A stretch of DNA of 64,000 bases from an uncultured Mucispirillum sp. (GCA_944326705.1 CALVEY010000001.1:62001-126000); one strand, 5' to 3'; counted from the first letter of the stretch, positions 1 through 7,816 are shown. Numbers and translations: made by a program. The notes: generated from the sequence alone by a model not told the origin.

Positions 1-151
1 CTTTTGTTGTGTTATCAGGAACAGACCTGCCACGCTCCCAATTTTGTATAGTATTATATCTTTTACCTAATTTCTCACCAAATTCTGTCTGTGTTAAATT
101 TAAATATTCTCTTAAATATTTGATATTTTTAATAAAAATTTTATTATCCAT
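1..151 (-). CDS. HTH repressor, N-terminal part (cut by window edge)
   Basis: An open frame reads leftward from an ATG at 151 and leaves the window. The first 50 residues form an XRE-type helix-turn-helix, with LTQTEFGEKLGKRYNTIQNW followed by ERGRSVP, typical of lambda CI/Mu C-type repressors. It is divergent from the early operon, and the palindromic operators lie between them. The expected role is maintenance of lysogeny by blocking the rightward promoter at 182-209. Only the DNA-binding end is visible, so any C-terminal peptidase or oligomerisation domain cannot be judged. Confidence 0.8.
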   Translation of the reverse strand, partial: MDNKIFIKNIKYLREYLNLTQTEFGEKLGKRYNTIQNWERGRSVPDNTTK

Positions 152-159
152 AAAATTAC

Positions 160-209
160 ACTCAATATTGAATATTTTTTCTTGACTTATACTCAATATT
201 GAGTATATT
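160..209 (+). promoter_or_regulatory. Early promoter with repressor operators
   Basis: A perfect 16-bp palindrome TACTCAATATTGAGTA (190-205) sits between a -35 box TTGACT (182-187) and a -10 box TATATT (204-209), spacer 16 bp. A second, partial copy, ACTCAATATTGA, lies at 160-171, nine bases from the repressor start codon. A protein bound at 190-205 would block the early promoter. Binding at 160-171 could control the repressor itself. The sites are seen directly; the binding protein is inferred to be the divergent HTH repressor and/or the Ner-like protein. Confidence 0.75.
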
Positions 210-331
210 TATATTATCAAGTTTAATAAAGCCTATCAGTTAGTAAATATTAAGGCTTATAAATAAGTCTTAATATACCACAAAAGGCTTTATTTTACAA
301 GAAAAAACAATATTTTTTGGAGGTATTTTTT

Positions 332-553
332 ATGAATTTAGAGCAAAAAAGTAAAATCATTCAAGCTCTAGTTTTAAAAGGCATTACTCAAAAAGCACTT
401 GCTAGTGATATTGGTGTTTCTACCCAGTTTTTAGGGGAAGTCATCTCTGGCAAAAGCAGAAGCCACAGAGTAGAGCAAGAGATAACAAAAGTAACAGGGT
501 ATCAGTTCCCAACACCACAAAGAGTGCCAAGAACATTAGCTGCTAATAATTAA
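332..553 (+). CDS. Ner-like HTH DNA-binding protein
   Basis: This 73-residue basic protein carries a helix-turn-helix in its middle (GITQKALASDIGVSTQFLGE). It is the first gene of the rightward operon, the position held by Ner in Mu, which turns down early transcription. ATG 332 is chosen because GGAGG (319-323) is placed eight bases before it; a TTG at 317 would overlap that site. The C-terminal tail, ending RTLAANN, is short and likely disordered. It could equally be a Cro-type regulator. The target is probably the palindromes at 160-205, which is inference. Confidence 0.65.
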   Translation: MNLEQKSKIIQALVLKGITQKALASDIGVSTQFLGEVISGKSRSHRVEQEITKVTGYQFPTPQRVPRTLAANN

Positions 554-567
554 TTTTGGAGGACACT

Positions 568-765
568 ATGGCATTAGTAATTGAAACAACAAAATACAGA
601 CATAAACAGGATAAAAATTTAGTTATCACTGTGTTAGATTTAGATGCATGTGATGAAGATTATAGAGAGCCTGCATATATCTATAAAACAGATGATTTAT
701 ATGCAGGCTGGCAGGTGTCTTTGAATCGCAAATTTTTAGATGATTATGAAATAGAGGAAATATAA
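568..765 (+). CDS. Hypothetical protein of Mu-like element
   Basis: This 65-residue acidic protein is not recognised. ATG 568 follows GGAGGA (558-563), so I prefer it over an upstream TTG. It has no membrane segment and no cysteine pairs. Its stop codon overlaps the start of the next gene (TAATG-type junction at 763-767), so the two are translationally linked. Small unassigned genes between ner and A are normal in Mu-like early operons. Confidence 0.6.
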   Translation: MALVIETTKYRHKQDKNLVITVLDLDACDEDYREPAYIYKTDDLYAGWQVSLNRKFLDDYEIEEI

Positions 766-1022
766 TGGGTAGTCTGGAGGTTAGAAATATTATTATATGC
801 CCGCAATGTGGTCATACACAATTTACAGCGAAAACGGAATGTTCAGTATCCGTTAAATTTTATGAAGATAACAATATAATTTATCCCGAAACAAATGTGT
901 TTGATACAGATGATGACACACTAATAGATATTGAATGTGCGTACTGTAACCACACTCTTGCAAGCTCTTTTAAAGATTTAATAATATTAATAAATACTAT
1001 AAGGAAGTGTTATGCCAAATAA
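765..1022 (+). CDS. Small zinc-ribbon protein
   Basis: This 85-residue protein has two CxxC knuckles, CPQC near residue 12 and CAYC near residue 58, separated by an acidic stretch. That is the layout of a zinc-ribbon fold. The function is unknown; zinc ribbons in phage early regions often bind nucleic acid or host RNA polymerase, but nothing here shows which. It overlaps the preceding stop codon and the following start, so it sits in a tightly coupled operon. Confidence 0.6.
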   Translation: MGSLEVRNIIICPQCGHTQFTAKTECSVSVKFYEDNNIIYPETNVFDTDDDTLIDIECAYCNHTLASSFKDLIILINTIRKCYAK

Positions 1023-1224
1023 ATTTCAATACCTTTATTTTAACAAAATCATTGCAGTTATTCGCAGCTGTAAAGATGAAGCACAGCTTGATAATGCTCG
1101 TAAATGGTTTGATACTGTAACTTATATAAACAAACTGCCAGTAGAGCTCACAAATAAGATAGTAAGAGCTTATAAAGCAAAAAAGCAGCAAATCCAAAAT
1201 GGACTTGCCGCCAAATACAATTAA
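1012..1224 (+). CDS. Hypothetical basic protein of Mu-like element
   Basis: This 70-residue, lysine-rich protein is predicted to be mostly helical and is not recognised. Its ATG lies inside the end of the zinc-ribbon gene, with AAGGA (1001-1005) just upstream. No membrane segment or cysteine motif is visible. After it comes a gap of about 160 bases that holds a dispersed repeat (1282-1332). Confidence 0.55.
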   Translation: MPNKFQYLYFNKIIAVIRSCKDEAQLDNARKWFDTVTYINKLPVELTNKIVRAYKAKKQQIQNGLAAKYN

Positions 1225-1281
1225 TCTGCAAGGGGTTTAGACTCTTTATGCCGCTTAAAATGACAATAATCTTTCCCCCAT

Positions 1282-1332
1282 TGTCATTCTGAGCCTGCAG
1301 AGCAGGCGAAGAATCTAAACAGCGAAGAATCT
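1282..1332 (+). repeat. Dispersed TGTCATTCTGAG...GAAGAATCT repeat, copy A (intergenic)
   Basis: The unit runs from TGTCATTCTGAG (1282-1293) to GCGAAGAATCT (1306-1316). Its centre is a perfect hairpin GCCTGC-AGA-GCAGGC (1293-1307). A second GCGAAGAATCT tail follows at 1322-1332. Copies B (2602-2629) and C (5208-5237) lie inside coding genes of the same element. The family resembles the CATTCTGAGCGAAG...GAAGAATCT repeats found in many unrelated bacterial genomes. That comparison is from memory and was not searched. Confidence 0.7.
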
Positions 1333-1387
1333 TAAAACTTCCTAGATATAATTGTATTAAAATTTTTAAAAAATGCAAGAGGTAATT

Positions 1388-1693
1388 ATGGCTCAAACAT
1401 ACACAAAGATTAATGCATTAAGCAAAGGGCTTGCAATCTTAAATATAATAGGTTCTTCGCCAACTCCTATAATGGCTCGTGATATAGCTGAGCAGGCAGG
1501 CGTTACTTACTCTACAGCTATGAATAATATCATAACATTAGAAGATGCAGGGTTTATTGAAAAGCAAGGCTCAGGCTATATTGGCAGTTTTAAACTAGCT
1601 ACAATTTGGACTAATCGTATGAGCTACTTAAAAAGAAAAAAAGAGAAAGTGGCTGATGAAATAGAAGTATTAGAGCGTGGAGGAGCACAATGA
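1388..1693 (+). CDS. Winged-helix regulator, IclR-type N-terminal domain only
   Basis: The 101 residues cover an IclR-like winged helix: GLAILNIIGSSPTPIMARDI, then EQAGVTYSTAMNNIITLEDA, then a short wing and a basic helix. The effector-binding domain of full IclR proteins is absent, so it likely acts as a small DNA-binding switch within the element. ATG 1388 follows AGAGGT (1378-1383). Its last codons overlap the next start (ATGA at 1690-1693). It may regulate element or host genes; no target is visible. Confidence 0.65.
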   Translation: MAQTYTKINALSKGLAILNIIGSSPTPIMARDIAEQAGVTYSTAMNNIITLEDAGFIEKQGSGYIGSFKLATIWTNRMSYLKRKKEKVADEIEVLERGGAQ

Positions 1694-1953
1694 AAGCAAC
1701 ATTTGATATTGATATAGAAAAACAAACAATTCGCACTACATGTGACGAAAATGTTACTGGTGAGCATTTAACTTTACTTATGCAAAAGCTTATCAATGAT
1801 ACTGTTTGTATGATGAAGGATGAAAATACATCTATTGAAGATGCTTTTTTAACAGCACATTCTTTTCTTTTTACAAGCTTAAATAAAGCTCTTAGAAAGC
1901 ACTATACACAACAGCCTCAAGATACATCTTTAAATAATAGCAATGTGAATTAG
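1690..1953 (+). CDS. Hypothetical protein of Mu-like element
   Basis: This 87-residue protein is not recognised. The N-terminal part reads as beta-strand rich and the remainder as helical, with a polar, asparagine-rich tail. It starts inside the stop codon of the winged-helix gene (ATGA), so the two are probably co-translated. No membrane segment or metal motif is present. Confidence 0.55.
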   Translation: MKATFDIDIEKQTIRTTCDENVTGEHLTLLMQKLINDTVCMMKDENTSIEDAFLTAHSFLFTSLNKALRKHYTQQPQDTSLNNSNVN

Positions 1954-1962
1954 GGGTGACAT

Positions 1963-2043
1963 ATGAGCAATAAAGAAATATTTAGCATGGTTGCTCTATA
2001 TGTGCTTGTTTTATTTGCTTGCTGGGCAACACTTTGGGGTTAG
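1963..2043 (+). CDS. 26-residue single-pass membrane peptide
   Basis: A short frame ATG 1963 to TAG 2043 has a ribosome site (AGGGGTG, 1952-1958) at proper distance. It encodes a peptide that is one hydrophobic helix: after the first eight residues it reads MVALYVLVLFACWATLWG. The stop is followed after two bases by the next start. Tiny membrane peptides are common in phage early operons. Its role is unknown and it may be only a translational relay. Confidence 0.5.
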   Translation: MSNKEIFSMVALYVLVLFACWATLWG

Positions 2044-2045
2044 TT

Positions 2046-2273
2046 ATGAATGAAGTAAAATTTATCTATGATAACAAATTTTTAATGAGCTACCCAACAA
2101 ACTTATCAATCATGAGTGGCAGTTTTAAGTTTGAAATTATCATGGCATTATTTAAATCTACTGCCCAAAATTACAAAAACAGAGGACAGTCAAAAGCTGA
2201 ATTTGTTAGTAAAATTACTGATTTTACTAACAGGAATGTATTAAAAATCGCAGATGAAATTTTTGGAGAGTAA
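2046..2273 (+). CDS. Hypothetical protein of Mu-like element
   Basis: This 75-residue helical, basic protein is not recognised. I start it at ATG 2046, two bases after the stop of the 26-residue peptide, which gives translational coupling. An upstream TTG at 2019 would run through that peptide's reading. It ends two bases before the next gene. No motif supports a function. Confidence 0.5.
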   Translation: MNEVKFIYDNKFLMSYPTNLSIMSGSFKFEIIMALFKSTAQNYKNRGQSKAEFVSKITDFTNRNVLKIADEIFGE

Positions 2274-2275
2274 AT

Positions 2276-3634
2276 ATGGAAGTAAAATTTGAATACATAA
2301 GCACTAAAAAGCCAAAATGGCATATATACCACACTAATAATTATATGGGTAATGGTATTCTTACTTTTAAAAACAACGAAACAGGTAAACAGTTTCAATA
2401 TGCCGATGAAACACAATACGATTACAGCTCATATAATGATTATGTTAATTTTTCTGACAAAGTTTGGAATTATCTTAATACGGATAAAGAAAATATGCCT
2501 TTTAGTGAAGAAGAAATAAAAATTATAAATCGTAAAATCCTTGATAAAAGAGAAGAAATTATAAACTTTTTTAGGAAAAACACTGCTACTTCTAGCATAA
2601 ATCATTCTGAAGCATTGCACGAAGAATCTCAAATTGATACTTATAAATTAGAAGCAGAACATCAAGCTGCTACTGCTATGGTAGAAGCTAACATGGCAGA
2701 GTTTCATGCAGAACAGCAGGAAATCAAAGCAAAACAGCAGCAAGATAGAGAAGCACTTATTGCAGAAGCATATAAAATGGCAGGCAAAATTGAAGCATTT
2801 AAATTTATTTCAAATTTTGCCGACGTCGGTAGTTTATCACTACTTAAAAAAATCAAAGAAAGTAAAGTGTATAAAGAAATGCCAACAATTAAAACATGGG
2901 ATAATTATTGTAAATCTATAGGTTTATCCGCATCAAAAGTTGATGAAGATTTAAATAATATTGCTACTTTTGGTGAAAAATTTATAACCGACGTCGGCAA
3001 TTTTGGTCTGGGCTACCGTGAGCTTCGCCAACTTAAAAAAGAAATTAAAGCCGGCAATTTAGAAGTTAAAGATGCCGAAGTTATTATTGATGGTGAAGTA
3101 ATACCATTAGACGATAAAGACGAACTTCGTGATGCACTAGATACACTTTTAAAATCTAAATATAAAGAGATAGAAGAATTAAAAGATGAAATCAAAAATA
3201 AAGAAAGCATTATTGAAGATAAAGAGCATGATATTAAACGTTTGCAGGCTTCCAATAACACATTTTTCAAAGACAAAGAACAGGCAGAGCGTGAGCTTAA
3301 GTATTTAAAAGCTGAAGGCTCAATTAATGGAATATTGCTTGATGATAACCCAGACTTTCAAGCAATTAAAAATTGTGAAAATGAAAGCAGTATTTTAATA
3401 GAACGGCTTATAAGACTTGCTGAAAAAGATTTATCTAAATTCAATAAATCTATGCTTGGCGGCACAGTTATTAAAATTATGAATGATATGCACAACCTGC
3501 ATCAAGAATTATGTAGCCTTGGTATTTCTGATTATTTTGGTGATGCTTTTGTTGATGATGATGTTATTGATGCAGAAAATAATGTTGTTACTCCAAATAT
3601 GTATCTAAATAATCAAGGCAAAGAAGATGAATAA
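2276..3634 (+). CDS. Large coiled-coil protein of Mu-like element, unknown function
   Basis: This 452-residue protein lies just before the transposase gene. Residues 1-100 are a globular, aromatic-rich region. Residues 120-165 are a helical Gln/Glu/Ala-rich coil. Residues 170-260 are a conserved-looking core containing KTWDNYCKSIGLSASKVDED. Residues 285-345 form a long charged coiled coil. It ends overlapping the transposase start by eight bases. Two oddities sit inside it: a dispersed repeat read as HSEALHEES (2602-2629), and an inverted pair of GC-rich palindromes (2817-2830 and 2987-3000). Proteins of this position occur in Mu-like phages, but I do not recognise the family. Confidence 0.65.
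   Translation: MEVKFEYISTKKPKWHIYHTNNYMGNGILTFKNNETGKQFQYADETQYDYSSYNDYVNFSDKVWNYLNTDKENMPFSEEEIKIINRKILDKREEIINFFRKNTATSSINHSEALHEESQIDTYKLEAEHQAATAMVEANMAEFHAEQQEIKAKQQQDREALIAEAYKMAGKIEAFKFISNFADVGSLSLLKKIKESKVYKEMPTIKTWDNYCKSIGLSASKVDEDLNNIATFGEKFITDVGNFGLGYRELRQLKKEIKAGNLEVKDAEVIIDGEVIPLDDKDELRDALDTLLKSKYKEIEELKDEIKNKESIIEDKEHDIKRLQASNNTFFKDKEQAERELKYLKAEGSINGILLDDNPDFQAIKNCENESSILIERLIRLAEKDLSKFNKSMLGGTVIKIMNDMHNLHQELCSLGISDYFGDAFVDDDVIDAENNVVTPNMYLNNQGKEDE
2602..2629 (+). repeat. Dispersed repeat, copy B, in frame within the 452-residue gene
   Basis: TCATTCTGAAGC...GAAGAATCT matches copies A and C at both ends but has a shorter centre. It keeps the reading frame and is translated as HSEALHEES. 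It lies at the junction between the globular N-terminal part and the coil of the host protein, a place likely to tolerate extra residues. Confidence 0.65.
2817..3000. repeat. Inverted pair of TTGCCGACGTCGGT palindromic sites
   Basis: TTGCCGACGTCGGT at 2817-2830 recurs as its reverse complement ACCGACGTCGGCAA at 2987-3000, 156 bp apart. Each contains the perfect palindrome CCGACGTCGG, which stands out in DNA this AT-rich. Both are read in the gene as residues including DVG. They could be protein-binding sites, or small mobile palindromes accepted in frame. Confidence 0.55.
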
Positions 3635-5432
3635 ATCAGAAATAAAAAACTATCTTGAAACTGCTGATAATGTAAAAGAAGCTATGGAACACTTAGCGTT
3701 TAAGCTGGGTGTGTCTTATAAAAGAATGCAGTCTATAGCTCTTGATGCAGGCTTTAGAAGAAGGCAGGAAAGGAGCAATAAAGGCGAAACATCATGCCCT
3801 ACAGATGTTATTGATTTAATAGCTGCTCGTGTTCGTATTTCTATCAAAAAAGGGGCTAAAGATGCTTTTGATATTAATACTACCATTAAAAAAGAGTATG
3901 AAACTTTAATTGAAGAAGGTGTTAATATACCTGTATCTTATGAAAGAATATGCACTCTTTTAAGAAACATGCAGCTTGATAGAAAAAGCCTTACAACTGC
4001 TGCTCCATTTGTGCGTTTGGATAGCCTGCATGTAAACCATGTTCATTTGTTTGATATTACTAACTGCCTGCAGTGGCACTTAGAAAAAGGTCATGGCATG
4101 AATGAAGAAGATATATCAAAATGGTTATATCCTAATAAAGTATTAGAAGAAGCTCGTAAAAGAGATATGAAACCTAAACTTCTTCGCTATGTTATGATTG
4201 ACCATAAAAGCCGTGCATTTTACTTTCAATATTTCTATACATCAGGCGAACGTGCAGAAAATGGTGCTGAGTTCTTTTACAATGCCTGGGCAGATAAACG
4301 CCCTTTAATTGAAAAAACACTTGGCATTGCAGATTATGATGGCATGTATCAGTTTTCAGGCATACCTAAAATAATTTATACTGATGGCGGTCCAATTTTC
4401 AAAGATACTGCCATTAAAAACTTAATGGCTGCTCTTGGAGTTGAAGTGCTTATTCATAAAACCCACAATCCAAGGGCAAAAGGCATGGTTGAACGCCATA
4501 TGAAAATTATAGGTGATAATTTTGAAAGCAATTTAAGACGCTTTAAAATTGAAACCTTAGAAGAATTAAATGCTTATGCTCTCGATTGGTGCATAAAGTT
4601 TAATAATGAGAGAGAAGTTGCAAAAACTAATAAAACTAGAAGCCAGCTGTGGCGAACAATTAAGTCTGATGAATATACATTACTTCCAGGGCTTGATATT
4701 TATAATACTCTTATTTCCAAAGATGATGAAACAAGGGTATTAAATGGCAACTGTGAATTTACTTATAAAGGGCAAGACTATATTTGTGACAATCCAAATT
4801 TTGCAGGGCAGAAAGCAGTAATTAAAATACATTTATCAGATTATCCAGCATTGCATTTGCACTTTAATGGCACTGTTGAAAAAGCATATCCTTTCAGCCG
4901 TGACGAATATGGCAGACCGCAAATCGCCCGCACAGGCATTATTGGTGAAAAATATGCAAGCCATGCTGTAACAGATGCAGAAATGTTAAAAGAGCATATT
5001 GAACAGGTTGCAGAGCGTGTTGATGGTGTAGTCTTTACTGGCAATAATGATAAGCGTATCGCTAAACCTACATTAAATGCAGCAGCTAAACCAGCTGTGA
5101 AAACTAAAAAAGAAACTGTAGCATACATTCAGCCACAAGGAAAGCAGGTAAAAACAGAAAATCCATATAAACCGCTTACATCTGAAATTTTGATATCTAC
5201 TGGGCAGTGTCATTCTGAGGCTTTAGCCGAAGAATCTAAAAAGCCTATGCTGCTGCCAGTATCTTCTGCAATCGGGATGCTGATTAGTGAGTATGGCTCA
5301 ATAACACCAGTGCAAAATAAACGCTTAAAAGCAATGTTTAAAGATGGCGTGCCTAACAACTTATCTGCTACAGAGCTTTATAATATGATTAATGCACCTT
5401 ATATGGAGGTGGATAATGCAAAACTCGCATAA
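3627..5432 (+). CDS. DDE transposase, MuA-like
   Basis: This 601-residue integrase-fold (rve) transposase catalyses strand cleavage and transfer of the element. The likely catalytic triad is D143 (in HLFDITN), D253 (in YTDGGPIF) and E289 (in GMVERHMK). The second D and the E are 35 residues apart, as in D,D(35)E enzymes. Residues 1-60 hold a helix-turn-helix-like region for end recognition. Residues 395-470 look like the beta-barrel domain that follows the core in MuA. Its start overlaps the previous gene and its end overlaps the ATPase gene by 17 bases, giving A-B coupling as in Mu. A dispersed repeat near residues 528-537 reads HSEALAEES and falls in a low-complexity linker after the barrel. 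Confidence 0.9.
   Translation: MNKSEIKNYLETADNVKEAMEHLAFKLGVSYKRMQSIALDAGFRRRQERSNKGETSCPTDVIDLIAARVRISIKKGAKDAFDINTTIKKEYETLIEEGVNIPVSYERICTLLRNMQLDRKSLTTAAPFVRLDSLHVNHVHLFDITNCLQWHLEKGHGMNEEDISKWLYPNKVLEEARKRDMKPKLLRYVMIDHKSRAFYFQYFYTSGERAENGAEFFYNAWADKRPLIEKTLGIADYDGMYQFSGIPKIIYTDGGPIFKDTAIKNLMAALGVEVLIHKTHNPRAKGMVERHMKIIGDNFESNLRRFKIETLEELNAYALDWCIKFNNEREVAKTNKTRSQLWRTIKSDEYTLLPGLDIYNTLISKDDETRVLNGNCEFTYKGQDYICDNPNFAGQKAVIKIHLSDYPALHLHFNGTVEKAYPFSRDEYGRPQIARTGIIGEKYASHAVTDAEMLKEHIEQVAERVDGVVFTGNNDKRIAKPTLNAAAKPAVKTKKETVAYIQPQGKQVKTENPYKPLTSEILISTGQCHSEALAEESKKPMLLPVSSAIGMLISEYGSITPVQNKRLKAMFKDGVPNNLSATELYNMINAPYMEVDNAKLA
5208..5237 (+). repeat. Dispersed repeat, copy C, in frame within the transposase gene
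   Basis: TGTCATTCTGAGG...GCCGAAGAATCT matches copy A over both ends and is translated in frame as CHSEALAEES. It lies in the linker between the transposase barrel domain and the C-terminal region, likely the part that contacts the ATPase. The enzyme frame stays open through it. Confidence 0.7.
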
Positions 5433-6576
5433 AAATAAATGTATACTGCTTAAAAAAATCATTGAAGAAAGTGATACATCTTTAAGTAAATTTGCAGAAA
5501 TATTTTTAAATTATACTGGGATAAAAATAAGCCGCACTGGCATTTTTAACCTGTTAAATCAAGGCATTATGCCTAAAAGGATACCTGATTTTAAATATCA
5601 TATTGAGAAGATTATAAAAGAAAACTTCCAGCAGGTATTAGAGAAATTAAACATAAAAATAGAAGATATATGGAACATATCTAAAGAAATGGAGGAAACA
5701 ACAATGGAAAAATGCGAAGTATTAACTAACGATGCAATGGCTCATTTTGGTGTAAAAGTAGACCCATTTATGCCTGTTCTCACAAATGAAAATCAAGTAT
5801 TAATGTTGCAGGCTCATTATTATGCTCTTGAAAATATGCGTATAACTGCAGAAATGGGTTTAATGACAGCAATTACTGGACAAGTTGGCAGCGGAAAAAC
5901 AACTGTCCTTGCTAAATTTAAAAGAACAATCAACAAGCAGGATAAATATATCATTATTCAACCAAAAACAAGGGAAATCGGCAGAATTACCACTCGTGAA
6001 ATATTAGAAGCTATACTGAATAAATTATCAGATGATAAGCCAAAAAGAAACCTTGAAGCATTAAGCTGCCAGGTTGAAGAGCTGCTGCAAAAAACAGCAA
6101 ACAGCGGTAAAAGATGTATTTTGATAATAGAAGAAAGTCAAGATTTACATACAAACACTATTAAAAAACTTAAAAGATTATGGGAAATCGGTGAGGATGA
6201 ATTTAATCCGCTGCTTGCTATCATTTTAATAGGTCAAACAGAGTTGGCATATAAACTCTATGGCTCTCAAAATATGAACTTGCGAGAAGTTGCATCACGT
6301 ATGACACATGTGGAACTTGGTGCAATTAACCATGAATTATATGATTATATCAAGCATAAATGTAAAATGGCAGGCTTGCAGGTAGAAAAAATCATAACAA
6401 AAGATGCAGTAGATACATTGTCTGCTCGCTTTATTTCAAAAGACGTAAATGGCAAAGTTACTAATATTGCTTATCCAAATAAAGTAAACAATGTGATGAA
6501 ACTTTTAATGAATACAGCTGCAGCAGCTGGTGAAGAAATAATAAATAATGAAGTCATTGAAATGGCTGGAATATAA
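5416..6576 (+). CDS. AAA+ transposition ATPase, MuB-like
   Basis: This 386-residue ATPase is the target-selection partner of the transposase. It has a Walker A motif GQVGSGKTT (about 155-163), a Walker B strand ILIIEE (235-240), and a sensor-like stretch ILIGQTELA. Residues 1-95 form a separate helical, HTH-like domain, as in MuB, which uses such a domain for DNA binding. ATG 5416 is chosen because GGAGGTGG (5405-5412) precedes it; the start lies inside the transposase gene. An internal ATG at 5704 (codon 97) has its own strong ribosome site and would make a form lacking the N-terminal domain. Confidence 0.88.
   Translation: MQNSHKNKCILLKKIIEESDTSLSKFAEIFLNYTGIKISRTGIFNLLNQGIMPKRIPDFKYHIEKIIKENFQQVLEKLNIKIEDIWNISKEMEETTMEKCEVLTNDAMAHFGVKVDPFMPVLTNENQVLMLQAHYYALENMRITAEMGLMTAITGQVGSGKTTVLAKFKRTINKQDKYIIIQPKTREIGRITTREILEAILNKLSDDKPKRNLEALSCQVEELLQKTANSGKRCILIIEESQDLHTNTIKKLKRLWEIGEDEFNPLLAIILIGQTELAYKLYGSQNMNLREVASRMTHVELGAINHELYDYIKHKCKMAGLQVEKIITKDAVDTLSARFISKDVNGKVTNIAYPNKVNNVMKLLMNTAAAAGEEIINNEVIEMAGI
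5691..5706 (+). promoter_or_regulatory. Internal ribosome site and possible second start in the ATPase gene
   Basis: GGAGGAAA at 5691-5698 is placed eight bases before ATG 5704, the same quality as the true gene starts nearby. It falls exactly between the N-terminal HTH-like domain and the AAA+ domain. A 290-residue ATPase without the DNA-binding domain could be produced. Glu-Met-Glu-Glu codons can create such a site by chance, so this is a prediction only. Confidence 0.45.
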
Positions 6577-6594
6577 CAAATAAGGAGAAATATT

Positions 6595-7116
6595 ATGTAT
6601 GTAAGATTATCAGATATTGAAAAAGCAGCAAGAGATTTTTCAGCAAAAAGCAAAACATTAAGAAACTATCACGAGCAATTAAACAGCGAAGTAGATGCTA
6701 TTAAATCTAAATATTTAGAAGATATTAAAGCAGCATCTATTGAAGCTGGAGAAAGCTATCAAATGCTTTTAACTCTTATTAAAGATGCATCAGACCTGTT
6801 TAAAGATAAACAAAGTATGACGATTGCAGGTGTTAAGTTTGGCTATCGCAAAAAAACAGGTAAAATAGAAATACCTAAAGAAGAATATACTATTGAAAAA
6901 ATTAAAGAAATGTATGGCGAAGCAGCAGATGCTTATCTTAATACCAAAGTATCTGTAGTTAAAAAAGCTATAGACAAACTTCCAGCAGATGTTTTGCAAA
7001 AATTAGGCATCAGCATTACAAGTAACTCTTTAGAAGCTTTTGTTAAATTAACTGATGATGAAGTGCAAAAATTAATAGAAGCAATGATAAAAGAAAGTGC
7101 AAAGGTAGCAGAATGA
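6595..7116 (+). CDS. Gam-like host-nuclease inhibitor
   Basis: This 173-residue protein has a long N-terminal helical region (residues 1-75), then the segment MTIAGVKFGYRKKTGKIEIP. That segment resembles the gG.vgfRk..p.i block of the Mu Gam family, which binds double-strand DNA ends and protects them from RecBCD-type nucleases. Its place after the ATPase agrees with Mu gene order. Length is close to Mu Gam (about 174 residues). Ribosome site AAGGAG lies at 6582-6587. The family call rests on motif and position, so a different early protein remains possible. Confidence 0.65.
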   Translation: MYVRLSDIEKAARDFSAKSKTLRNYHEQLNSEVDAIKSKYLEDIKAASIEAGESYQMLLTLIKDASDLFKDKQSMTIAGVKFGYRKKTGKIEIPKEEYTIEKIKEMYGEAADAYLNTKVSVVKKAIDKLPADVLQKLGISITSNSLEAFVKLTDDEVQKLIEAMIKESAKVAE

Positions 7117-7250
7117 TAGTAAAAATATTTCCTTTGCTGCTTATGATATTAGATTTATGTGCTGCAGGTGTTTACCTGTGGCACGGTGACATCAGGCATT
7201 TTATTTACTGGGTTGCAGCTGCCACACTAACTGCAACCGTTACTTTTTAA
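7113..7250 (+). CDS. 45-residue small membrane protein
   Basis: The frame from ATG 7113 overlaps the end of the Gam-like gene (ATGA) and stops at 7250. It has two hydrophobic stretches: residues 4-22 (KIFPLLLMILDLCAAGVYL) and residues 31-45 (FIYWVAAATLTATVTF region), separated by a short charged turn WHGDIRH. That is the shape of a small two-pass membrane protein. Mu has small genes such as kil near this position, but I see no specific similarity. Confidence 0.5.
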   Translation: MIVKIFPLLLMILDLCAAGVYLWHGDIRHFIYWVAAATLTATVTF

Positions 7251-7261
7251 CAGGTGTAAAT

Positions 7262-7816
7262 ATGAAAAAAATGGCAGATAAAAAGCAGATTCAATTAATA
7301 CATGTTGCAAAAACACAGCTTGCTTTAGATGATGAAACTTATAGAGAGACACTAGAATATAGATATAATGTGACATCAGCTAAAGATTTAACTTATAATC
7401 AAGCAAGTAATTTTATTGGCTTTTTATCAGAAAAAGGCTTTAAATTTAAAAAGAAAACTAAATCTTTAAAAGCAAAAAAAGCTGATAATGTAATAGAACT
7501 TGCAACACCTGCTCAGCATAAATTAATTGAAGTGCTTAGAAATAATATAGTATGGAAAGTTGAAAATGGATATGAACTTTATATTCAAAAAAGGCTTAAA
7601 ATCAATAAAGTAATAACAAAAGCTGATGCATTTAAGGTAATTAATGCTTTAAAAGGTATGCTTGGTATTACTACTAAAATTATAGAATTACAGGCATTAC
7701 CATTTCCATGGAATCCTGAAACTAAATGGTTTAATAATCTTGGATGGGCATGGTTTTTTGATATTTCAAAAGGCAGGCTTATTAAACTAAACCTACATGG
7801 GGAGGAAGTAATATGA
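7262..7816 (+). CDS. GemA-like phage regulatory protein
   Basis: This 184-residue protein begins KQIQLIHVAKTQLALDDETY followed by RETL, which is characteristic of the GemA/gp16 family (DUF1018). In Mu, GemA affects host gene expression and DNA topology. The C-terminal half holds a helical region with an aromatic block (WNPETKWFNNLGWAWF). Ribosome site AGGTG lies at 7252-7256. It overlaps the next gene by four bases (ATGA), pairing GemA with Mor as in Mu. Confidence 0.8.
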   Translation: MKKMADKKQIQLIHVAKTQLALDDETYRETLEYRYNVTSAKDLTYNQASNFIGFLSEKGFKFKKKTKSLKAKKADNVIELATPAQHKLIEVLRNNIVWKVENGYELYIQKRLKINKVITKADAFKVINALKGMLGITTKIIELQALPFPWNPETKWFNNLGWAWFFDISKGRLIKLNLHGEEVI

